From contig NZ_JAKREW010000028.1 in NCBI RefSeq assembly GCF_022347545.1, forward strand, positions 1-64,000: a stretch of 64,000 bases of DNA, read 5' to 3'. The notes under the pieces were generated by a model. The model was not told where the DNA came from and did not search any database. It worked only from the letters and a program-made list of their open reading frames with translations. How positions within the stretch are numbered: the stretch's first letter is position 1; each line of letters opens with the position of its first letter. Positions 49,865 through 57,754 of this stretch are shown here, in pieces. A program made the position numbers and the translations under genes. Origin of the DNA: Terribium retamae (GTDB taxonomy: Bacteria; Pseudomonadota; Alphaproteobacteria; Rhizobiales; Rhizobiaceae).

Positions 49865-50551
49865 ATGAGCAAGGTCCTCCTCATCGACGACGATGTCGAG
49901 CTGACGACGCTGCTGCAGGAATACCTAACCGAAGAAGGGTATGACGTCGCGACGGGCACGGATGGCGGTGCTGCGATTGCTGCTGCTGCGCGCAACTCGG
50001 TCGATCTGATCGTGCTCGATATCATGATGCCTCGCATGAACGGCATCGAGGTCCTGCAACGGATCAGGAAACTCAGCCAGATTCCCGTGCTGATGCTGAC
50101 GGCGAGGGGTGATGACATCGACCGGATATCAGGCCTGAACCTCGGTGCGGACGATTATGTGACGAAACCCTGCTCGCCAGGAGAACTCGCGGCCAGGGTG
50201 CGCGCGATTCTTCGTCGTGCCAACCAGCCTGCGGCCGGTTCCCCTGCCGAGACAATACGCGCCGGCCGGCTCGCGGTTCATCCAGGCAACAGGACAGCCG
50301 AATGGGACGGACAGCCGCTGGACCTTACCGGCACCGAGTTCAGCCTGCTCGAAGTCCTCGCCCGCAATGCCGGCCAGCTGGTATCGAAGCAGGACATTTC
50401 GAAACGGGCTTTCGGGAAGCCACTGGCCCCGTTCGATCGGCGCATCGATGTCCACATCAGCAGCGTGCGTCAGAAGCTCGGCCTCAGGGAAGAAGGACAG
50501 TCACGGATAAAGTCTGTCCGCGGCCAAGGCTACCAGCTTCTTTTGGACTGA
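49865..50551 (+). CDS. OmpR-family (CpxR-like) response regulator
   Basis: A 228-residue regulator. The receiver domain has the acidic pair IDDD near residue 7-10, phospho-acceptor Asp in 'VDLIVLDIMMPRMNG' (about 53), Thr in 'MLTAR' and Lys in 'DYVTKPCSPGEL'. A winged-helix DNA-binding domain follows with 'LTGTEFSLLEVLARNAGQLVSKQDI' and 'VRGQGYQLL'. ATG 49865 is chosen because the receiver starts at once. The histidine kinase begins two bases after the stop. Confidence 0.93.
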   Translation: MSKVLLIDDDVELTTLLQEYLTEEGYDVATGTDGGAAIAAAARNSVDLIVLDIMMPRMNGIEVLQRIRKLSQIPVLMLTARGDDIDRISGLNLGADDYVTKPCSPGELAARVRAILRRANQPAAGSPAETIRAGRLAVHPGNRTAEWDGQPLDLTGTEFSLLEVLARNAGQLVSKQDISKRAFGKPLAPFDRRIDVHISSVRQKLGLREEGQSRIKSVRGQGYQLLLD

Positions 50552-50552
50552 C

Positions 50553-51833
50553 ATGCCCCGGCTGTTTACGAAGTTCTTCCTGATAACCTGGCTAACGCTC
50601 GTCGCCGTAGCGATCATAATCCTGACGCTCAATTTCTATCAGACGCTCCCTTCCGCTTCGAAACTGGAACGTCAGAAGCGGGAAGTCGTCCTCGACCTGA
50701 CGGAAAAACTGCTTGCCAAGGACGGTGAGGATGCGGCTCGGCGCTTTGCCCGCACAAGCGAGGATACGGTACCGGTCGGCCTCACGATCTCCAGGACAAC
50801 GGAGCCCGGCGCATGTATCGACACGAGCGAGGCGGAGACCAGAATCGTTCTGAAGGACGGGATTTGCTACCGGATTTCCGCGCCGCAGCCATACACGGTC
50901 ATTCCCGCCACGTTCGGTCGTTTCCTGCCGGCAGTGGGTATCCTGATTTCGAGTGCGATATCGGCCGCTGCACTCGCCCTCTATCTCATTCGCCCGGTTG
51001 TGCACCTGCGCGATGGTTTGAGCGCTCTCGCCCAAGGTCGTTTCGACGTCCGCATCGGGCATAAGATGGCGGGTCGGAAGGACGAGGTCTCCGCGCTCGC
51101 TCACGATTTCGATTCCAGCGCCGCGCGGTTGCAGGACCTCCAGGATACGCAGCAGAGACTTTTCCACGACGTGTCCCATGAATTGCGCTCTCCATTGTCC
51201 CGTCTGCAGGCCGTCGGCGGCGTGCTGCGGCAAAATCCGGCGAAGCTCGATGCCATGCTGGATCGCATGGACCGGGAGGTCGAGCGGCTCGATACGCTGG
51301 TCGGCGAAGTGCTCACGCTCGCCAGGCTGACAGCCGGTTCCCGCCTTCCGCTGAAGACACAGACGCTGGACGTCATCGATCTCCTCAACGAAATCCTGGC
51401 CGATGCAGCCTTCGAAGCCCAGGCGCGCAATGTTTCGATCACTCCCATTGTCGACGACAGCTTCCTTGCCGAGGTCGAGGGTGAGCTGATCTATCGCGCG
51501 CTGGAAAACATCATCCGCAACGCCGTCAAATACACCGCCGAACATTCGCACATCACCGTGCAATGCGAGACGAAGGGTGACCTTCTCAAAGTATGCGTTG
51601 CGGATCAGGGGCCGGGCGTCAGGCGAGACGAAGTTGAGCGGATTTTCCAGCCATTCTCCCGCGGGAGCGACGCGGCTCCGAGCGGCGGCTACGGCCTTGG
51701 CCTTGCGATCGCCAGACAGGCCATCGAGCGCCATGGCGGGCGGGTCTGTGCGTCGCTGCCGCACACCGGCGGATTGACTGTCACATTGGAGATCCCCCGG
51801 CAGCCGGCGACGCGCCCGCCTGCGAACGCATAG
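50553..51833 (+). CDS. Sensor histidine kinase (CpxA/EnvZ type)
   Basis: A 426-residue membrane kinase. A first helix (about 7-28), a periplasmic sensor of about 90 residues and a second helix (125-148) are followed by HAMP, the H-box FHDVSHELRSPLSRL (phospho-His), N-box 'ENIIRNAVKYT', and G boxes DQGPGV and GGYGLGLAI. It partners with the regulator just upstream. Its TAG stop codon (51831-51833) is the first three bases of repeat copy 7. Confidence 0.93.
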   Translation: MPRLFTKFFLITWLTLVAVAIIILTLNFYQTLPSASKLERQKREVVLDLTEKLLAKDGEDAARRFARTSEDTVPVGLTISRTTEPGACIDTSEAETRIVLKDGICYRISAPQPYTVIPATFGRFLPAVGILISSAISAAALALYLIRPVVHLRDGLSALAQGRFDVRIGHKMAGRKDEVSALAHDFDSSAARLQDLQDTQQRLFHDVSHELRSPLSRLQAVGGVLRQNPAKLDAMLDRMDREVERLDTLVGEVLTLARLTAGSRLPLKTQTLDVIDLLNEILADAAFEAQARNVSITPIVDDSFLAEVEGELIYRALENIIRNAVKYTAEHSHITVQCETKGDLLKVCVADQGPGVRRDEVERIFQPFSRGSDAAPSGGYGLGLAIARQAIERHGGRVCASLPHTGGLTVTLEIPRQPATRPPANA

Positions 51834-51933
51834 AGCATTTTAGAGCCAGGTGGAATCATTTGGCGTTACAAAAATGCAACGAAAACAGAAACTTAGAGCG
51901 TTTCCGCGTTCCGTCAAAACGGGAACGCTCTAG
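51831..51933. repeat. Mosaic palindromic repeat, copy 7 (B+A)
   Basis: Module B (TAGAGCATTTTAGAGCCAGG...) is followed by a diverged module A ending GGGAACGCTCTAG. It starts with the stop codon of the kinase gene. Confidence 0.9.
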
Positions 51934-51947
51934 GCCTGATCGTAAGT

Positions 51948-51984
51948 TTTACCGAACTTTGCACTGTCTTTACCGCCATTAACG
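51948..51984 (+). promoter_or_regulatory. Phased operator upstream of the membrane methyltransferase gene
   Basis: TTTACC (51948), TTTGCA (51958), TTTACC (51969) and TTAACG (51979), spaced 10, 11 and 10 bases, in a 50-base block that is almost the same as the block at 52763. It lies 55-90 bases before the start codon. Confidence 0.7.
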
Positions 51985-52038
51985 CTGGCGTCGCTACGGC
52001 TGGACCGGGAGCCCGGTTTCCAGTGCGAAAGTGAACCA

Positions 52039-52662
52039 ATGTCGGTGACTATGATGGCGTTTCAGCAGGGCAAGAGGGTGCGGTTCCTCTGGCTGGCCGT
52101 CCCGCTGCTTCTGACGCCCATCCTGTTCTCTCAGAGCGCGTGGTCGCCGCAGACCCTTCCCCGCCACGTCATAGAGTTTGTGGGATCGGCCCTCATCATC
52201 CTATGTGTCGCCGGGCGGTGCTGGGCATCGTTATACATAGGCGGGCGCAAGAATCGGGAGCTCATTGCCAACGGCCCTTATCGCTACACCCGCAATCCGC
52301 TGTATTTCTTTTCTTCGCTGGGACTGGCCGGCATCGGACTTGCGTTCGGCTCGCTCACGATAGCGGTTGTCTATTTCTTGTTCGGATATCTGGTATTCGC
52401 TTATGTCTCCGCCCGCGAAGCGATTTCTTTGGACGGGCTCTTCGGCGAAGCCTACTGGAAATATTGCCGGCAGGTGCCGGCCTTCTTTCCACGTTTCAGG
52501 CCAGGCGCCGGCACACACCAAATGTCCGCGACGTTCAATCCGGTTGCGCTGAAGCGCACTGCCATCGACAGTTCTTGCTTTCTTCTCGCGATCCCTGCGT
52601 CCGACTTCATCCAGGCGCTGCAGTTTGCGGGGCTCATCAGGCCTATGTTGCGGCTTTTTTGA
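52039..52662 (+). CDS. Isoprenylcysteine/PEMT-like membrane methyltransferase
   Basis: A 207-residue membrane protein. It has about four or five hydrophobic helices and the family core 'NGPYRYTRNPLYFFSSLGLAGIGLAFG' followed by 'EAISLDGLFGEAYWKYCRQVPAFFPRF', the SAM-binding and Glu-Tyr segment of small-molecule phospholipid/isoprenylcysteine methyltransferases. The last 50 residues are less conserved. The substrate is unknown. It is probably controlled by the adjacent two-component system through the operator upstream. Confidence 0.85.
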   Translation: MSVTMMAFQQGKRVRFLWLAVPLLLTPILFSQSAWSPQTLPRHVIEFVGSALIILCVAGRCWASLYIGGRKNRELIANGPYRYTRNPLYFFSSLGLAGIGLAFGSLTIAVVYFLFGYLVFAYVSAREAISLDGLFGEAYWKYCRQVPAFFPRFRPGAGTHQMSATFNPVALKRTAIDSSCFLLAIPASDFIQALQFAGLIRPMLRLF

Positions 52663-52762
52663 CAGCCGAGTTGCCTGTCCTGCCGGCCAATCGCTCCGCT
52701 GCCGTTGGGCGGCGGCGCCACGCTTGGCGCTTTGCGGCAATCGGCAAAGCCTGATCGTGACT

Positions 52763-52799
52763 TTTACCGAACTTTACACGGCCCTTACCGCCCTTAACG
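52763..52799 (+). promoter_or_regulatory. Phased operator upstream of the DUF3313 lipoprotein gene
   Basis: TTTACC (52763), TTTACA (52773), CTTACC (52784-52789) and TTAACG (52794), with the same 10-11-10 spacing as at 51948. The surrounding block starts GCCTGATCGTGACTTTTACC, close to the first copy's GCCTGATCGTAAGTTTTACC. Confidence 0.7.
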
Positions 52800-52848
52800 C
52801 CGGGGTCGGTAAAAGCCTGATCCATCATCCCGGTTCACAGGGCGGACA

Positions 52849-53694
52849 ATGACCTTGAAGCTCCGACGACTTGAAAAGCAGCCGCGAGCAGCGCTCAGCG
52901 TCGCCCTGTTCTGGTGTCTGTCCGCATGCACAAGTGTGCCCTTGCCCGAGGGAACGTCCCTCAGTTCCTACGCCGGAATGAGCCCATCGGGCGGAACCCT
53001 CACAAAAGCAAAATTGCGTTTGGATTCCACGCCGGTGCTGGCAGCAAAGACGGTGCGCATCGTGCCGACCTCGACGCGAATCGGCAGCCATGGTTTCAAT
53101 GCCCGAGATCTCGCGCTGGTCAGCAACGCGATCGACCGGGCGATCTGCACCAACCTTAGCGACCGTTTCCAGATTGTGCCTCCGAGCCAGCCGGCAGACC
53201 TCGTCATCCACGCAACGGTCACCGACATCGTTGCGACCAATCGTCTGGCCGCCGCGGGCTCCATCGCAGCGTCGCTCGGCGCCTCCGTGGCAGATCTCGG
53301 AGTTCCGATTCCGCGCCTTCCGATCGGCCTTGGCGGGCTGGCCATCGAGGCGGAAGCGCTCGATAAGGATGGTTTGCAGAAGGCCGCCATGGTCTGGTCG
53401 CGTGGTGCCAACATGATCACGACAAAGGCTCGGATATCCACTGTCGGAGATGCGTATTCCCTCTCCTCCACGTTCGCCGCAGATTTCAGCCGCATGCTCG
53501 TCAAGGGCAAGGATCCGTTCAAGGGAATACCGGCTATCCCGTCGATGCAAAAATTGCGGGTTTCGCTCGGTGGCAATCCGAAATACGACGCCTGCAGGGT
53601 TTTCGGGAGGGCTCCCGGCATTCCGGGAATGGTCGCTGCCCGATTTGGCCTGCCGCCAACCTGGGTCGACAAAGGCGCCGTAGCCTCCCGATAG
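52849..53694 (+). CDS. DUF3313 lipoprotein
   Basis: A 281-residue protein with a signal peptide and a lipobox (WCLSAC, Cys at about 27), so probably anchored in the outer membrane. The rest matches DUF3313 ('GTSLSSYAGMSPSGGTLTKAK', 'DLVIHATVTDIVATN'). No function is assigned to the family. It carries the phased operator upstream and is likely part of the envelope regulon of the two-component system. Confidence 0.85.
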   Translation: MTLKLRRLEKQPRAALSVALFWCLSACTSVPLPEGTSLSSYAGMSPSGGTLTKAKLRLDSTPVLAAKTVRIVPTSTRIGSHGFNARDLALVSNAIDRAICTNLSDRFQIVPPSQPADLVIHATVTDIVATNRLAAAGSIAASLGASVADLGVPIPRLPIGLGGLAIEAEALDKDGLQKAAMVWSRGANMITTKARISTVGDAYSLSSTFAADFSRMLVKGKDPFKGIPAIPSMQKLRVSLGGNPKYDACRVFGRAPGIPGMVAARFGLPPTWVDKGAVASR

Positions 53695-53842
53695 CGACAG
53701 ACAATAGATCTCGTCACAAATCGTGAGTGCGGCCGCCGAGCGCCGCGCCATCACTTCCTCTCATTCCAGCCCGTTTTCGGAAGGGACTGTTAACCATCGG
53801 TTCCTATGTCTCAGGAGGCATTCAAATCGGCGAGTCTCCAGT

Positions 53843-56320
53843 ATGGCATCCATGCGTTTTTCTCGGGCAAATCTGACGGCTGTTGCGTCTGAGGAGGATG
53901 AGCAGCCTCGCCACCAGGTCGCGCCGAATGCGGTCGACTTCGCCGGCCGCATCGCTGGCCGCAGTGGCACCGAACACACATATATGAAACCCAAGAGCGA
54001 CGGCGCGGTGTTTCCCAATTTCGGCGGCGACGGCGAATTCGCGCGCCCGGAATGGCAGGATTATTTCTTCCTGGCGCCCAATGTTCGCTTCACGCGCACC
54101 CCCGATCGCGAGGTCAAGAAGATCAAGGACGGCGAGCAAGGGGAGCCGGTGCAGCCCGTGCAGTCGCTCGAGCGGCCCGTCATCCCCACGCCTCAGCCAT
54201 CAAGACCCGCCATGGCTGCCAGGCCGGCCCAGGCAACCGTGCCGTCTCAGCAGCCGCACCCCGCCAGTGGTGCCGTCGAAAGCAAGCAAGCCGCCCCCAC
54301 TCCACCGGCTGCCGTGACCTGCACGGCTGTGTCTCATCAACCGGCAGCGAAAGCCGCCGCGCCCGCGGCCAGAACACGCTGGTCCTATCTCTCCGACCAC
54401 GCCTTCTTTGAGTTCGCCTCCGGATTCGTGCCGCAGTCCGCCCCGGTGGCATCCGCTCAGGCACAGGCGGCCTCTGTATCCCCCAAGGCAGCAGCGCCTG
54501 TCTCTGCTCCCCGCCGGGCCGAGCCCCGGCCGGTCGTCACCCCTGACGCGACATCTCTCTACAGGGTCATCGAGGTTTCGGCTTCCATGCAGATGACCTC
54601 GACCGAAACGGTCAGGACCGTCGTGCCGGCCGTGGCGGAGACGGTCGCCACAGCAGCCGTTGAAGCCCCGGTCGTCGCGACCACACCGGTCAACCGGCCC
54701 GTCGCTGCAAACGATGCAGCACCAGCCGTTCCCTCGCGCACGGTCGAGATCACCATGCCGGCGCCGCGCCAGTCGCTGCCCATGGTCGGCAGGATGGCTG
54801 AGGTTGAGCCGGGCGACTACGAGCTGCCGTCGGAGGAGCTGCTGCAGCTGCCCCCGGAAGGGCAGGGCTTCTACATGTCGCAGGAGCGGCTGGAGCAGAA
54901 TGCCGATCTTCTCGAAAGCGTGCTTGAGGATTTCGGCGTCAAGGGCGAGATCATCCATGTCCGTCCGGGGCCGGTCGTCACGCTTTATGAGTTCGAACCG
55001 GCGCCGGGCGTGAAATCCTCGCGTGTCATCGGGCTGGCCGACGACATCGCTCGTTCCATGTCGGCAATCTCGGCTCGTGTCGCCGTCATTCCGGGCCGCA
55101 ATGTCATCGGCATCGAATTGCCGAATGAGACCCGCGAAACCGTCTATTTCCGCGAACTGATCGAATCCGACGGTTTCCAGAATACGGCCTGCAAGCTGGC
55201 GCTTTGCCTGGGCAAGACCATCGGCGGCGAGCCCGTCATCGCCGAACTTGCCAAGATGCCGCATCTGCTCGTCGCCGGCACCACCGGCTCGGGCAAGTCG
55301 GTGGCCATCAACACCATGATCCTGTCGCTGCTCTACCGGCTGAAGCCAGAAGAATGCCGCCTCATCATGGTCGATCCGAAGATGCTGGAACTGTCGATCT
55401 ATGACGGCATCCCGCACCTTCTGACGCCAGTCGTCACCGATCCCAAGAAGGCGGTCACCGCGCTGAAATGGGCAGTGCGCGAAATGGAGGACCGCTATCG
55501 CAAGATGGCTCGGCTCGGCGTGCGCAACATCGACGGCTACAACCAGCGCGCCGCTGTCGCCCGCGACAAGGGCGAGGTCGTGGTCATGCAGGTGCAGACC
55601 GGCTTCGAGAAAGGCAGCGGCGCGCCGCTGTTCGAGGACCAGGAGATTGACCTGGCGCCGATGCCCTACATCGTCGTCATCGTCGACGAGATGGCCGACC
55701 TGATGATGGTCGCCGGCAAGGAGATCGAGGGCGCCATCCAGCGTCTTGCCCAGATGGCGCGTGCCGCCGGCATCCATTTGATCATGGCCACGCAGCGCCC
55801 CTCGGTTGACGTCATCACCGGCACCATCAAGGCCAATTTCCCGACCCGCATCTCCTTCCAGGTGACATCGAAGATCGACAGTCGCACCATTCTCGGCGAA
55901 CAGGGTGCCGAACAATTGCTCGGCCAGGGCGACATGCTGCACATGGCCGGCGGCGGCCGCATTGCCCGCGTGCACGGTCCATTCGTCTCCGACGCCGAAG
56001 TCGAGCACGTCGTCAATCACCTCAAGTCCCAGGGACGTCCTGAATATCTCGAGACGGTCACCGCCGACGAAGAGGAAGAGCTGCCCGAAGTCGACGACAG
56101 CCCGGTGTTCGACAAGAGCGGCATGGGCGCCGAGGATGGCGACAACCTCTATGACGAGGCGGTCAAGGTGGTGCTGCGCGACAAGAAGTGCTCGACCTCC
56201 TACATCCAGCGCCGGCTCGGCATCGGCTATAACCGTGCCGCCTCGATCGTCGAGCGCATGGAGAAGGAAGGCATTGTCGGCGAGCCCAACCATGTCGGCA
56301 AGCGCGAGATCATTCGCTAG
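53843..56320 (+). CDS. ftsK: FtsK/SpoIIIE-type DNA translocase lacking the membrane domain
   Basis: An ~825-residue translocase. A Pro/Ala-rich linker (about 80-300) precedes the alpha domain and the RecA-like beta domain with Walker A AGTTGSGKSVAINTM and Walker B 'IVVIVDEMADLMM'. A C-terminal gamma winged helix ('KKCSTSYIQRRLGIGYNRAASIVERMEKEGIVG') reads KOPS-like DNA sites. No N-terminal helices are seen, unlike typical FtsK; the frame extends to GTG 53723 but gains none. It is therefore a soluble paralogue, or one anchored by a partner. Its TAG stop is the first part of repeat copy 8. Confidence 0.88.
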   Translation: MASMRFSRANLTAVASEEDEQPRHQVAPNAVDFAGRIAGRSGTEHTYMKPKSDGAVFPNFGGDGEFARPEWQDYFFLAPNVRFTRTPDREVKKIKDGEQGEPVQPVQSLERPVIPTPQPSRPAMAARPAQATVPSQQPHPASGAVESKQAAPTPPAAVTCTAVSHQPAAKAAAPAARTRWSYLSDHAFFEFASGFVPQSAPVASAQAQAASVSPKAAAPVSAPRRAEPRPVVTPDATSLYRVIEVSASMQMTSTETVRTVVPAVAETVATAAVEAPVVATTPVNRPVAANDAAPAVPSRTVEITMPAPRQSLPMVGRMAEVEPGDYELPSEELLQLPPEGQGFYMSQERLEQNADLLESVLEDFGVKGEIIHVRPGPVVTLYEFEPAPGVKSSRVIGLADDIARSMSAISARVAVIPGRNVIGIELPNETRETVYFRELIESDGFQNTACKLALCLGKTIGGEPVIAELAKMPHLLVAGTTGSGKSVAINTMILSLLYRLKPEECRLIMVDPKMLELSIYDGIPHLLTPVVTDPKKAVTALKWAVREMEDRYRKMARLGVRNIDGYNQRAAVARDKGEVVVMQVQTGFEKGSGAPLFEDQEIDLAPMPYIVVIVDEMADLMMVAGKEIEGAIQRLAQMARAAGIHLIMATQRPSVDVITGTIKANFPTRISFQVTSKIDSRTILGEQGAEQLLGQGDMLHMAGGGRIARVHGPFVSDAEVEHVVNHLKSQGRPEYLETVTADEEEELPEVDDSPVFDKSGMGAEDGDNLYDEAVKVVLRDKKCSTSYIQRRLGIGYNRAASIVERMEKEGIVGEPNHVGKREIIR

Positions 56321-56424
56321 AGCATTTTGTAGCCAAGTGGAATCACTTGGCGTTACAAAAAATGCGACAAAAAACAAAAGCTTAGAGCGTTTCCGCGTTT
56401 CCGTGAAAAACGGAAACGCTCTAG
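56317..56424. repeat. Mosaic palindromic repeat, copy 8 (B+A)
   Basis: CTAGAGCATTTTGTAGCC... module B, with inner hairpin CCAAGTG-GAAT-CACTTGG, is followed by module A, ending CGGAAACGCTCTAG. It starts and ends with CTAG, and the first TAG is the ftsK stop codon. Confidence 0.93.
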
Positions 56425-56550
56425 CTGGAATCTGCCACCAAAGGACGCGCTCCATCTGGGCCACGCGTCCGCGGTGGTGGATGCCGTGCGGCGGTCGATG
56501 CGGGCAACCTGAACGGGGTTTGAGTCCGGCGCTCCGTCGTCGGGGGACGC

Positions 56551-57312
56551 TTAGCTGTCCGCGATCAGCTTCTTGATCTCCAGGCCGCTGGATTGCCGCC
56601 TGGCCGAGTCGAGCTGCTTGTCGGCGATACGCAGCAATTCGGTGACGGTCGTGGCGTCCTCGAACGAAATGCCGCCGACCTGCACGGCCAGTTCGATCGC
56701 CTTGCCCTGCGGGGCAAAATAGACTTTGCCGACTTCACCGCGAATGCGCTCGCCGACCTCTAGGGCGTCTTCCTCACTCGCATGGTGCAGGAAAACGCCG
56801 AACTCGGTCTCACCCAGCCGGCCGACAAAATCTTCCTTGCGCACTGATGACCGAATGGTGGTGGCAATCGACCTCAGCGCTTCATTGGCCCATTCGAAGC
56901 CGTACTGCTCGGCGGTGGATCTCAACTGGCCGGCATCGACCACCAGCAAGGCGCCTTGCGGGCGCGTTTTCCCCATCGGTGCGCGCACGCGCCGGTCCAC
57001 AAGCGAGGAGAACACATCGGCATGATAGAGATCCGTCGTTCTGTCATGGCTGGCCGAATGGGTCAGTTCCTTCCTCAGCCGGCGAATCTCTTCCATCTTC
57101 AGGCTAAGCAGCGTGAAGACGGGCACCCCTATGACGATGGGGATAGCCAGCGACGTGATAACCGTCCGCTGGAAGCTGGAGAAGGAACCGAACAGCAGCA
57201 GGTAGCTGAAGATCGCCGAGACGCCGATGCAGATGGCCGTGCCGATCAGGACCAGTTTTGCAACCGGTCGCCAGTCAACCGGATAGCGGCTTTTAGGATC
57301 TTCGTTCGCCAA
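56551..57312 (-). CDS. Degenerate GGDEF protein with two membrane helices
   Basis: A 253-residue protein. Two hydrophobic helices (about 20-40 and 50-70) are followed by a GGDEF fold. The active-site motif is changed to GETEF ('GRLGETEFGV'), so cyclase activity is unlikely. RKED is kept five residues upstream, where the I-site is, so cyclic di-GMP binding may remain. The start is a TTG at 57312 with GGAGA upstream; no in-frame ATG is near. It is divergent from a LapG-associated type I secretion operon. Confidence 0.82.
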   Translation of the reverse strand: MANEDPKSRYPVDWRPVAKLVLIGTAICIGVSAIFSYLLLFGSFSSFQRTVITSLAIPIVIGVPVFTLLSLKMEEIRRLRKELTHSASHDRTTDLYHADVFSSLVDRRVRAPMGKTRPQGALLVVDAGQLRSTAEQYGFEWANEALRSIATTIRSSVRKEDFVGRLGETEFGVFLHHASEEDALEVGERIRGEVGKVYFAPQGKAIELAVQVGGISFEDATTVTELLRIADKQLDSARRQSSGLEIKKLIADS

Positions 57313-57754
57313 CTGTCATTCTCCATGCCAACGTTATGTGAATAAACCACAATGCGTTCAGCCTTGGTTTCGAAAACCGCTCATATTGAAGACAATTTTC
57401 AACTTAGTTCCTACAGATTCTAGAAGCCGTCTCGATCAACATATGTTGCAGCTTCTCAGCATGCCGGCCCGTTAATGTGATCTGAATTTGCGAAGACCTT
57501 ATGTCGGCCAAATATCACGGGAGCTTGTTCCAAGCTGAGACGTGTCAAGACGAAACTTGCCAAGGCAAGGCAACTTTAATTGGGTGTATGTGCCTTTTTT
57601 ACTACATGAAGAAAGATTCGGGGTCAGTAACGAATATTCTTCCATTTGAACGCCCTCAAGCTTGTCGACTCTTACAATTTTTTGGATATTGCCGGATACT
57701 GTACAATCTCCGCGGGGTCGCAGGAGAGTGTTGGGCGAGTTAGGGCTGGGGGAA
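57313..57754. other. AT-rich divergent spacer with small palindromes
   Basis: A 442-base spacer of visibly lower GC than the genes around it. It holds two short palindromes, AGCTTG-TTC-CAAGCT (57522-57536) and CTTGCCAAGGCAAG (57556-57569). No convincing ORF or riboswitch was seen. It probably contains the control region of the secretion operon. Confidence 0.5.

Noticed and set aside
57501..57743. An 80-codon ORF in the AT-rich spacer before the TolC-like gene
   Set aside because: No convincing ribosome site or domain, and it overlaps the likely promoter region and palindromes.
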